Assembly (NCBI GenBank): GCA_037176885.1
Contig: JAWWNJ010000256.1
Span: 93,746 to 157,745 of the forward strand
Source: Favolaschia claudopus
Taxonomy: Eukaryota; Basidiomycota; Agaricomycetes; Agaricales; Mycenaceae
Length of the DNA: 64,000 bases
Direction: 5' to 3'
The position numbers were made by a program, and so were the translations under genes. Under the pieces are notes generated by a model, which saw nothing but the letters and a program-made list of their open reading frames with translations, ran no database searches and was not told the DNA's origin. Below, in pieces: positions 34,801 to 45,219 of the stretch. Each line of letters opens with the position of its first letter. Position 1 is the first letter of the stretch.

Positions 34801-35184
34801 AGGGGAAAAAGGCATCTAATGCTTTTGGATCTCCTTACCCTTGGTCTTGTATCCTCAGAGCATGCCCACCTTCAGAAGAGCTTTTGGATCTACTACACCC
34901 TATAATTGAAGAGACATATGCTGCTTATCGACATGACCAATTGGAGTATGAAGAGTACACTGAGTACAATTTCAGGGGAGAAATACACAACATATTACAA
35001 TGGCTTGAGGTGAGCTATGAACCTCTGTTGTATTGTTCTTCATTCAACACCTTTCCAGACATTTTCTGAACCGCCATTCAAAATGATAGAGCAGATGAAA
35101 ACTTGTTTCGAAATGCAAAAGCTGGATATGTTGGAATATGATGATGACATTTGGAAGCGCTGGAAGGCTGGCACTGGATGGTAA
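31878..35184 (+). CDS. NACHT/STAND NTPase with MLKL-like N-terminal domain
   Basis: This is an NLR-like signalling ATPase gene. Proposed exons are 31,878-32,144, 32,203-32,333, 32,399-32,537, 32,587-32,631, 32,713-34,160, 34,215-35,009 and 35,059-35,184 (TAA), with mostly canonical GT/AG introns. The first ~150 residues (TLKNGFILLLKRVEPVLEG, then EKIEALGTRRTFQQTLDS, RTIDRNLKSFQ) match the helical MLKL-NTD-like adaptor found before fungal NACHT domains. The NACHT domain shows Walker A GPAGTGKSAI and Walker B IIIIDGLDECE. The C-terminal ~300 residues carry helical repeats in place of WD40 or ankyrin. Exon 4 to exon 5 does not keep phase by my reading (off by one), so either an intron border is wrong or there is a frameshift. 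The region is visibly richer in A+T than its neighbours. Confidence 0.85.
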
Positions 35185-38100
35185 TCAGGAGGTTTTGTCA
35201 AACCTGCCTCCAAGAGGGATGATGACATTCAGTTATGGAACAATATTTGTCTCTACAGTTTTTTGACCTTACTCTGCAAATATGAAACTCTTGAGTCTTG
35301 CCCACACTAATTATAAGTACCCTATTTACCCTCAAGTTTGTTGGCTCCGCGGAATTATATGGGGTTTTGGCCAAGAATCCAAGCTGGGAGCTTTTGCATC
35401 TGTGTTGGAGGTTAGTATATTGGGGCTCTGACCACTCTGTGGATGGTGCTGACCCAATTAGAGTTTCTAGATAGAGTGGGTTGCCCTACCTCATCAGCTA
35501 CTTACTTCTCCTTTTGAAAGCAGTTGGCCCCTTCTTCAAAATTAATGACTTATTTTAATTTACATGGAGATGATCTGCAATCAGAAGGAAACTCAATAGA
35601 CACGAGTTTCAATTGAAATACAAGTACTTGAAGAATCAAAATTTAGAACCCACTTTGCGCCCATCCTCCTGCACGCTGCACACAATTTTGATCGCTGACC
35701 AAACCCAGTCTACTGGTATTTCCAGTCCAGCATTGTTCAACACTGTGCAATTAGTGCCTCAATAGCACGAGGTCACAGTGCAGAGCCCAAAAACATCAAT
35801 GTGAAAGGGCTTAGACGATTGAGTCGAATTCTATGAAATAGAAGATCGAAAACATTCTCACCAATATCAAGAGCTCTGGCACGGGGGAAACCAGTAGTGC
35901 AGCCCGGCCGCCCTCCCGCTCTACTGTTTTGGAGATGAAGGGGATCCACCCCTTTCCCCTCTCTTTCGTAAAGATAATCTCCATTCAATGTGAAAAATTA
36001 ATACTTATCTTGTTGATTTCTAGGCCCTCCGAAGACGCAGAACTTGACGGTGCGTGAGGACAGTTCTATGTCGATTGTTATTTTATTCACAATACGTGTC
36101 ACAGCTGTGCCTTCCGACTGGGACGCCAAGGACTGCAAGTCGCCAGAGGACAAGGAGAACGAATCGTCCGACGGTGATCTTGCCCTCACGAGTTCATTCT
36201 TGAAGAATGCCGAGAGCAACGACTAACAAATTCTCGACCCGTGTATGCCGCGTATGCCCCCAAGGATTTGGTGCAGGGGAGAAAAAACGAGATGGTAATC
36301 ATCATCAGCTTTGCACCCCTCGCTGCGTAGGATGGTATATAGAGTATGAGTGCACAAACAAACTGTTTGCCTACACCGCCATTCTGAAGGGAGCTTGACA
36401 GGAGCTCAGCCGACTGATCTCGGAAGATAACCCGTCGGATGTTGGCCGGCCTCCCGCGGAGCTCTTCTGAACCTCCAGAAATCGATTCGCATCCACTCAG
36501 TATGCACCAGGTATGCACCAGGCTCCCAAGAAGCTCCTAGCCGAACATTGCACCGACCTCCCATCGAAGCCTCCACGTACCTTTATATCATTCAATATAA
36601 TTGCCAGCACATTTTCCGGATGCATTCAAATACACAAAATTCAGGAAAAATCATATATTGCGCTGGCTACGATACAATGGGTGTACATACAAGCTATGTA
36701 TCATAATGTAACATATTCAGAATATGCAATGCACTGGACGTACCACAGCATCGGCGCACACCGTCAGCCCACCACCAGCCCTCATGCTGAACTCCCCAGA
36801 CCAGACCCGAAGCAGAGGAGAGGAGAGAGACTACTGGGACAATGGCAATGAGAAAATGGAGGTGATATATAGAAAGGCAGGTTACTCACCTGCGTCGTAT
36901 GGGCGGTATATTCTCGTTCAAGAGGATGAGGATGCCGATGTTCTTGCAAGCATAGGATGGGAGCCAGTGGCCCTGCAGAATGGGTGTGTCAATTTGAGAA
37001 GGAGGGGAGGATACAAGATACACACCTTCTTCCTCGACAGAACATACTCCACGCCCCAAGGTCCATGCAAGAACGTGCAAGAACGGAGTTTGCTACTACC
37101 AACGTCAGAAGAGAAAAGGCTTGAGTAAAGCCCTGCGCACCTTCAGAGAGCGGCGTACTTGAGCTGCGAAGCGCGGAGGTGGTTGAGGAGGTTGAAGAGG
37201 CGCGATGAGGTGGGAGAAGGTAAAGAGGGTGAATGTGACGTGGCGGAAAGGTGGTGCCATTTTGTGTTGCCGAGGAGTGAAAGGTGAGGTAATGGTTTGA
37301 TGAGGGACTTAGAAAAAGTTTTGAAGGAGCCGGCCTAAACATGGGAGAGTCGCCCAAGAGTCGCCAGAGGCCAGACAAGGATGTTGGGGGAGCGTTTGAG
37401 GATGTTCCCAGAACATTTCGTGGATGTTGATGGGATGTTGGCCACCGCACATCACAGGAACATCGCCGAGGCGAGCTCCTCGGAGCGCCGGGCCCGGATG
37501 TCCAGTCGACATCATCTCAAAATGGCGGTGTAGAGAGGACGGCCCCCAATTCGCGATTTGTTTTTGAAAATATCGCGAAGGCCCCGATCCTATCGTTGTA
37601 AAACTATGGCTCTATTTCGAGAGGAACAAACGGGGAATACGTATTTAATTGTTTCGTTGGTTCAGGAAGATCTTCAGTATCAACGACAATTCCTCCGCAT
37701 TTTCTTCGGCCGAAAGAATTGTTCCAAGGGAATACGGCCATTGAACGAAGAATTGAACCCAGATTGGGATTTCAAAGCCTCTTTGAAACTCAGTGGCGCT
37801 TGCAGATACTCTTGAATTTTCTTTTGATTTCTGGGTACTGTCTCGGAATAAATCCCATGAAATAGAATTTTCAGCGGATCTGTGAGCGCACCTTTCAGTT
37901 CATCCGTTTATGTTACTGGTGCTCACGGGATTTACCAACTGACTCTTTCGATTCAGGACGGAGACTTGATCAAGATCTCTAACCCCTTTTCATGTTTCTT
38001 CGATGACTTGGTCCACCACGATCTACCCGGTCGCCAAAAGTTAAAACTCAAGACTCCGACTCTACTAGTTATACTAAACTCCGACGAATGGAAGACACGC

Positions 38101-38206
38101 GGTGGCCAGATTTGCACTCCATGCTTCGTTGTCCAGATAGTCTCTCGTAGACAGACGCTCTATATAAACCAGCTCGGTGCCCTCGCTATATAGAGTCTGT
38201 TGGTTA
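35185..38206. other. Gene-poor stretch right of the NACHT gene
   Basis: There is no convincing gene in these 3 kb. Candidates considered are a plus frame at 36,044-36,226 (acidic, KDCKSPEDKENESSDGD), a 153-codon minus frame at 36,989-37,450 and a plus frame at 37,558-37,815 (MALFREEQTGNTYLIVSLVQ); none has a recognised motif or partner exon. Around 37,380-37,470 the heptamer GATGTT recurs at least four times. The AT-rich composition of the NACHT island continues to roughly 35,650. Confidence 0.35.
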
Positions 38207-38638
38207 CCGCGCCCCTGCAACCGCGTTAGGTTCTTATTAGCTAATCTTATATAAGCAGATTTCACGGCGCGTATATCTCAATGGAAACTAACTTTTTGCC
38301 ATCACAAATTCAGAACAGGGTACATAGAATTAGTCAAACTACATTTCTGTCTCCTCAGGTTCTCCAAAATCAGACGGCGCGCTACAGAAAACGTTGTCGC
38401 GTTTTCATCACGTGCGACTCGGGTGTTTCGGCCGAGATAGACAAATGCATTCAACTTGAACTAAAACCACTGTGGAAATTCGGCAAACAGGGCAGAGATA
38501 GTCGGAGCCTTGTATAGAGTGTCTGAGAGCTTGAATTCTCATCGAAATAGAGGTGTGGAAGGGGAAAATGAGGTCCCGGCAATGGCCGGCTTATATAATA
38601 TTAGCTAATAAGAACCTGACACGGTTTGGGGGGCGCGG
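38207..38638. mobile_element. TA-flanked MITE
   Basis: This 432-bp element has imperfect inverted ends ~55 bp long: CCGCGCCCC at the left and GGGGCGCGG at the right, both followed inward by a shared AGGTTCTTATTAGCTAAT block. TA lies on each side (38,205-38,206 and 38,639-38,640). It has no transposase. The TA duplication points to a Tc1/mariner-type origin (inference). The small frame at 38,281-38,517 inside it is probably not a gene. Confidence 0.75.
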
Positions 38639-38640
38639 TA

Positions 38641-39051
38641 AACATAAGACTATTGTCCAGAGTGGTTTCAGCAAGCGTACCTGTTCGATTCGGGGATGGG
38701 TGTTGAGAAAAGCCTGACGACATTTTTAGTTATGTTTTTCTTTTCTTCTGTCGATGTGTTCTTGGTTTCTGCATTCTGAAACTGTTTCTCGAATCAATCC
38801 CAGAGCTAGGTCGTCTTTCATGTGAATTTGTACATTGCTGATGCTAGGTGAAACAGCTCTGACAGTGTCATCAGAACCGCCAGTCAAGTCGCCATTGACA
38901 TAAGTCGGCTGGTCGATATCGAGAATTGAGTGAAACGGATGGAGTGAAACGCTAAGGTGAGTGTAGCTAGCGTATAACTAACCCACACCTTCCCAGCCAT
39001 CATGATCCCTGGGTTTACTCTGTAAATTCCGCCCTCTTCGCCGCACGAAGA
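38641..39051. other. Intergenic, nothing recognised
   Basis: This stretch lies between the MITE and the 3' end of the membrane-protein gene. It has no frame of note and no repeat that I can see. Confidence 0.4.
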
Positions 39052-41507
39052 TTATGTAACGTTCACTCCCTCCCCCCATTTTGCGTTTCCGACCCTCCCA
39101 ATCAACGCCATCCCCCGCCCAGGAATCATCTCCAGCACGACTCTCACATCCCCTGGCGGCTCACCCTTTGTAATTGCCCCGCTTCCATCTTCTGAGCCAA
39201 GTTTAAACACCCCAGCCAACCCCCCCACCGCCGACGCCCTTATCAACTCGAACGCATCCACAGGATCAAACAGCCCCGAATCTTCCGGGCTCAATCGCAC
39301 ATCCGCCGCAGCGCTGCACAACACCAAGGCAATCGACGCCAGAGCAATCAAAGCGCCAGGGACGAGGATCCAGACGGTCGACGGGGTTAGGGCCCAGCCG
39401 AAGAAGTAGGTGCGTAGTTCCCCGCCGGTGGTTGGGGTGGTCATTTCTTGTGGGATACCGTCTGCGAAGATGCCGCTTGTTTTGTGTGAGGAGAGGCATG
39501 CGCGGAGGAGCTGTGTTGTTCCGAATTTAAGAACGAAGGTGCGCGGGATATTGAGATTTTGAAGCAACTCACCGTCCCACTGTATTCCGCAACGCCACGA
39601 AGATATTCCTCCTATCCAACCACCAACCATTAACCCACCTCGCTCGGGGATGGCGAAAGATCATTCCGAAAAAACTCACCATTGCCCTCAAAACCCCCTC
39701 GCCGTCCTCAACAAACCCCTCCCCATCCACGCTCTCCAACACCCCAATCAACTGGTCTCCAACCACATTCATCTCCTCCCCCTGTGCGAACCGGATCATC
39801 TCGTACACCGTCGCCAAGGCGGAAATGCCCGCGGGCCCGCCGATGAAATCTGGAATCCCGCTGGGAAGCGGGGTGGTGTCGATCCTGGCAGGGAAATTGC
39901 CGGTGGTGTTGCTGGAGGCGGAGGGGAGATAGTGGTAGTCCACCCTGACATTGGTTATCTTGGGTGTGAATGTACATACGGTGCTGTTGAGATATGCGTA
40001 TTGGTCGCCGCCGCCGATGAAGATCAATGCTATATATCCATTTCAAAATTCCATTAATCAGTCAGCGTGGTAGGTAGAATAACGTACTGTACGAGGCGTC
40101 GTTTGCGCAAGCGATCATCAGCAGATATCCGGCATCTCTCTCGGCCAGGGCGTACGTTGAAGCGCGGGTGGTATTTCCGAGATTTATGGGCATCGGACAA
40201 TCTGAGCTGATATTATATTGCGTTGGAGCCGATGTCTCGTGCGGAGAAAGGGTGGTTATCGTCAAAGACGGGGAAGTTGTGTTCGTCAGAGGTTGAAATT
40301 TGCAGGAGACGTCCGCGGTGAACCCTGCATGGAGAAATTAAAAATCGTGATTTTTCTATGCTGACGGTTCGAGATATAGATATACCACTCACCCTGTTGC
40401 ACCATGGATAACGAACGCGGGATCCCAATTCCTGGGCCGGATATCGAGTGCGGGATGATGGTTGCGTTGTCGAAGGCAGAGCTTGTTGGGATGTCCTGAA
40501 AGCTGAGGGGCAGAATCCCAGCTTCAGCAGCCATTCAATCAGCTAGGTGTTACAAACATTTAAGGAACAAAACGAGGAGATGCACACACCTGTAGAGGTA
40601 TTGAAGATAAAATTCGCAATCGAAAGTGAGGATGGGAGGTTTTGCGCGCCTCTGGCCGCTGAGAAGCCGCTTTCGGTTTCGCCGATTGCTAGTCCTACGA
40701 GAACGGCTGATAGAACTCGATTAGCCGAACGAATGGAGGGTAAGATTTGTAAATACACACAGTTGTCTAAGGCGCATGCGTCCAGGGAGCCATTGTGCAA
40801 ATACAAATCGAGTCGAGGATTTGCGAGATCGATTTCCTTGCTAGACACCTTGTTATCCAGGTCGAAGAGTTGAGGCGTGAGCAAGGTATTCCATCTGTAG
40901 TCACAATTTTAGAGCACAGGGAAAAGGACAAGGAAGGACGCACCCGGCTGGCTGTAACGCGATGAGGATAATTACGATAATTGATGCGGTCATCCAGAGA
41001 CCGTGTTGTCCGCGATCGAGAATGAGCGAATGTGAAGCGAGATGCATGCTCCGCAAGAACGTAGTCAGTCTCAGCCCTCTGTCAGTACGCAGTTGGGAGG
41101 AGATCCACTGTCGAACGGCAAGCGAGAATAATCTATGGAATTGGATGTCAAGCCGAAATAATACGAGAACAAAGGGCGACTCACAGCGTGGAGAATAGGG
41201 CCAGGCCCGACGATATCGCGGTGACGAAAAACGTGAGCGGTTTATACCAACTCTGCACATCGTGGAAGAAATCGGGCAGCGGGATGGTGATGATTTGCTT
41301 GCTCCAGATGAGTCCGAATAGTGTCCATGCGGTGAGTTGGAGGGCGAAGTGACCGAAGAGGATCATTCGTTGTAAACGCGTGAATGCCGGTAGCCAGTAC
41401 ATGAGTCGCGCTGGACACACAGCGATAGTATGCTTGGGACGATGGAGGGGTTTCGTCTCTGAGATTGCGTCGGGAGAGCGAGAACTGGAGGAAGGACGAG
41501 GGCGCAT
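39052..41507 (-). CDS. Multi-pass membrane protein with large ectodomain
   Basis: This is the only complete copy of the duplicated membrane-protein family. Translation starts at ATG 41,507 (MRPRPSSSSRSPDAIS) and ends at TAA 39,052. About nine exons with short GT/AG introns can be joined in frame, giving roughly 650-700 residues. Exon 1 has hydrophobic helices (MILFGHFALQLTAWTLFGLI, then PLTFFVTAISSGLALFSTL); the next exon ends in another (TASIIVIILIALQPAG). A long segment rich in N-glycosylation sites follows, with cysteines (FTADVSCKF, YNISSDCPMPINLGNTTRAS, YLNSTVCTF). Near the C-terminus is a last helix (VWILVPGALIALASIALVL) and a cytosolic tail. The layout suggests a plasma-membrane or secretory-pathway protein with an exposed glycosylated domain. 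I do not recognise a named family, and no transport or enzyme motif is visible. Confidence 0.75.
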
Positions 41508-42023
41508 ATGGGAGAGGAGGGATAGAAAGAGGAAGCTTCGATGAAGAAAAGTTTATATAGCCTTTTGGGTGCGCAGACCCGGAAGAGACTTGTGGCGCCA
41601 GAGTTTCAAGCTAGTAGCAAAGCAAGCGATCTTGGTGTCGGATTTGAGTTCTGCGGTTATCTACTATTGGACAGAACGGTTATATTTAGTCGGAACTGGG
41701 ATGATTGGAATGAACCGGTGTGTACGTGTACCCGGGGTAGCGCAGAAAATGTCGCGGTTCCCTAGCTTACAAGAACCGTTGACCGGAGTCCAGCCGTAGC
41801 TTCCCTGAGCTCCCTCCGCCTTAGGAATCACCGGAGGCAAAGGGCTAATCGGTATTTGGGTCGTAGTCCTCTGCAACTGGAAACCGACGAGCAAGAGTGT
41901 TATCGGCCGAGAATGGATTGACGGCGATGAAAGCCGATTTACGCCGAATGCGGAGACCACAGACGTGAGAGAATTTCTCCTTCTTCTTTCTGTTCCACCA
42001 TCTCCTCGTCGGCACTAGCGACC
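41508..42023. other. Divergent promoter region
   Basis: This ~500-bp gap separates the membrane-protein gene (minus) from the F-box gene (plus), so both probably use it for transcription start. Part of it (about 41,880-41,975) resembles 28,340-28,440, so it belongs to the duplicated block. No clear TATA element can be assigned. Confidence 0.4.
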
Positions 42024-43831
42024 TTGGCGCTGGCATTGCACGTCCCGGAACGTTCTAGTATGCGGTCCAGCTCTGTGGTCGACGAACAGGTTCATCGCCA
42101 AAATTCTCAAGTTGATTCTGCTGAGTGTGGCGCTATCGGCAGTATCGACTTGGGTTCTCTCGACGACAATCTAGTGGAAAAAGAGGCTCTATCAGGGTGT
42201 ACGCTGCAGATTGATTGTCTGTGCCTACTTATTCAGATTTTTGACCCAAATTTCTAGGCTTTATCTTTCGATTACCGCCAGAAATTGTTTCAGAAATATT
42301 TGTTGCCTTTTATGACCCCTTCCTCGAGCGGAAACTCACTGCTGAGGCGACCTGGGGACACAATTTCCCTCTTGTTTTAACTCAGATATGTTCTACATGG
42401 CGTACAGTGGCTTTAGATACACCTCCGCTCTGGAGTTTTGCTTCTATAGTCCTCTCTAAACCGCCACCTCACGGCATCGAAACGAAAACGCGCCTCATAA
42501 CACACTACCTCGCCCGGGGTCGAAGAGAAAACCTATCTCTCCATCTAATTCTCCATCATTCCTTCCCTGTATCCAACCCAAGCGGCTTTGCCACGACTCT
42601 CGAACCCATTCGTTCGCTCTTGGTCACCTTTGCTCGGGATTGGCGACGAATCGTCGTGGAAGCGACCTACCCATCTCGACACATCATCGGCTCTTTCGCA
42701 GGCACCCTTCTTCAATGCCCCTGTCCGTCTCTTGTGGAGCTTGAATTTGCGGTTCCGAGTATCGATATCATTCTGCCTGCTTCATCAATTCGGAATATAG
42801 GCGGTGAAAATTTATTACCGCGCCTACGCAGCTTCCGTCTGCTCTCCCACATGCAACGCGACGTGGATCCGGATCCGCCGGTACTTGCATTGCTGCCGCT
42901 GCACCAGCTCTCAATTTTCTCGTACACGGACTCACTTCCGAGTACAAAGTGGTTTGCGATTTTAAAAGGTCTTTCCCACTCGTCATCGGTAAAACTCGCC
43001 GTTCTGAAAGTTCAAATGGTCATCGACGCATTACTCGACGATAGCATTACTCACAACACCATCACATTACCCAACCTCTCTCGCCTCCATCTCGTCCTTG
43101 ACAATTCGAGGTCGCTCCACGTTGACAATAATCTCAACATCGACGCGGCATTCCTGCGTCTCCTCCATCTTCCGCGTCTCGCCGAGTTTCAACTCGCAGG
43201 CGTGACTTCCTCTTCACTAAACTCATCATCGATCACTTGGGATACCCGCCATTCAACCTTCTTTACCCACCATGCCGCACAGCTGCGCAAATTGATTCTT
43301 GGCTGGGGTGTCAAAGTTGTACTACGCTCGACCAACGACAGCAGCGCTAGCTATACCGACTGCTTCTTCCGCCCTCTCACGAGTCTTACAACCCTCGCTA
43401 TCGAGCGAAGCGGCATCTTGCTCCGTTCGCACGATATTGAAACCCTTCGTACGGGGGGCTTGATACTCCCGTCTCTCACCCACTTCACCTTCAAATTATT
43501 CGGTGCAAGGACGCAGACGATCGACGCCATGCGCGCCGTGATCTCCCTGCTCGAAGCACGACGTAAGCCCTCTTTCCCCTTCGCGCGCCTGTTGTGCGTG
43601 AAGGTCTACGACCACACGCGGTCCTACGGACCACGACCCTCCGGGCCGTCATTCTCTACATTGAGTAGCATGAAATCCGAGTGGGAGAGGCTTTGTGCGT
43701 TGAAGGCGGAAGGGATGGAGGTCGAGTGGCTGCCTGTGATGAGCGAGTTTCGTGGGGATTTGGTGGGGTTGTGGATGATGAGGAAGCGTGAAGTAGATGA
43801 AGGTGAGGATTGCGTTGTTTATACGACGTAG
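42024..43831 (+). CDS. F-box protein
   Basis: F-box proteins hold substrates for SCF ubiquitin ligases. The main exon starts near 42,257 with FRLPPEIVSEIF, the classical fungal F-box opening, and continues through LTQICSTWRTVALDTPPLW. The next ~450 residues form a leucine-rich region (LPNLSRLHLVL, LRLLHLPRLAEFQLAG, LTSLTTLAIERSG) typical of the substrate side in agaricomycete F-box proteins. Stop is TAG at 43,829. The first exon is less certain: MALALHVPERSS...DSAECGAIG (42,024-42,136) can join with a GTATCG donor and the TTTCTAG acceptor at 42,256, keeping frame with a ~120-bp intron. The closer donor GTGTACG shifts the frame. No copy of this gene is seen elsewhere in the window. Confidence 0.85.
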
Positions 43832-44799
43832 AGCTGATATGGTGCTTCTCAGGTATCGTTTGATATTCTTCCAGTCGATACACAAACACTACACTTGTAA
43901 GATACCACAAACCTATATTCAGTACATTCAAACAACGAAACTTTTGCCTTAAAATCTCCTCCGTCTGAGGCCAAACCCGTTTCGCGTTAGGCTGTCATTT
44001 GAACATCAAGCACGCAAATCAAACCAAATCAGAAAAACAAGTTCAACACTAGTACTCGGATTCGTTTTGTGAGTACTAGTACTGAGTCGGAGTCCTACTA
44101 CTACTACTGACCGTATCCGTACTGACCGTATCCCACTCGTAAATTGATGTCAACCGCACCGTCGAAACCTCAAGGAGCAGGTGGTGATCGAGGTAAAGCA
44201 GATTACGCCGAGCAATAGGAAACTAACCTAGATCAATCCAGAAACGATGGGCAGGTCACCGAAGGAGGAGTTTGATTTTGAGGCGTAGGGAAGCGTTGCT
44301 GGGAAAGCGAGGAAGACGGAATTGAGTCTGTGGACGGAGGGAAGAGCCTTATGAACTGCGACGGCACGAAGAGATTGGGATTTGCGGTTTGATTCTGGCA
44401 GAGAATAGGCTAGAGTGGGATTTGGGATGATTGGATGACTGTGATGAACATAAACGGTATAAGTATATGTACCGGGAGCGAGTCCGAAAGGGTTCGAATA
44501 TCTATTTGGCGTGAATGTTTGACCGAGATCAAGCCCTTGGAATCGTTAGTAGTTGAGGACAAGGCATCTCGGGCTTCGATTCACCGGTAACGACTGATAT
44601 TCACTATTAGTCTGTGAGCCGGGAGAATGAGATCATTCGACTGTAAAATAATTACGTTTTACATCTCAAACTCGCATGCCTTGAGTGCTCGGTCTATTTG
44701 ATTCATTTTGCGTTGTGCAAACACGCGATGACGACTGTAAACGAGTCAATTGGATAAGCAAAATTGAAAGAAAAATCGTCAATAGTGCGCAATACTTAC
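43832..44799. other. Intergenic with hairpin and short tandem repeat
   Basis: No gene is seen. A perfect hairpin ACTAGTACTC (44,048-44,057) with GAGTACTAGT (44,071-44,080) is followed by a trinucleotide run (CTACTACTACTACT) and two copies of CTGACCGTATCCGTA-type sequence near 44,108-44,136. From 44,230 the sequence is homologous to 7,621-8,490. Confidence 0.5.
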
Positions 44800-45219
44800 G
44801 AACGTAGGCTGAACGTACTTCAGACATTGTGATTCAGATGTGGCTCCCGACGAGAACGCCCTCGGAGTAAGTAGTTGCACAGACAGACAGTTGGCGTACG
44901 TATCGCTGTCACGGTGAACTTGCAGATATTCAGCTCGAAATTCGCAAGACTCGGCAGTGAACGTCGAGTAGGGAATTTTCGAGTTGGCACGACGGAGACA
45001 CACTCGGTCTGTAAGTAGGGCTGAAAGTCGTTGAGCTGGAGAAAAAACATGTATAAGAGTCCAATGAGGCGAGTAGGGCCCGTCGAAAGCTAGCTCGAGA
45101 GCGAGAGACACCCGGTCGACATCGTGGTCGTGGTGGTTGAGGTGAAAGAGCAGAATCGGCCGAAGAACGCCGATCACTGCCACAACAGGCGTCAACACTT
45201 CGTTCTCCTCCACACCCAC
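44800..45219 (-). CDS. Gene X, copy 3, exon of an uncharacterised protein
   Basis: A 140-codon exon begins MGVEENEVLTPVVAVIGVLR, continues FHLNHHDHDVDRVSLALELA and CLSVQLLTPRAFSSG, and ends at a strong donor (GTAAGT at 44,794-44,799). The second copy at 15,170-15,515 aligns at protein level through the first half but has an in-frame stop, so selection on this exon is plausible only here. Downstream exons were not found: the sequence after the donor resembles 7.6-8.5 kb and contains no convincing frame. No domain is recognised. The upstream side is the GC-rich block. It could be a truncated gene, and ATG 45,219 may not be the true start. Confidence 0.4.

Noticed and set aside
38281..38517. 78-codon frame within the TA-flanked MITE
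   Set aside because: It is entirely inside a short non-autonomous element with no motif.
42407..43831. F-box gene starting at 42,407
   Set aside because: That start is GTG inside the conserved F-box; the F-box sequence extends upstream to at least 42,265.
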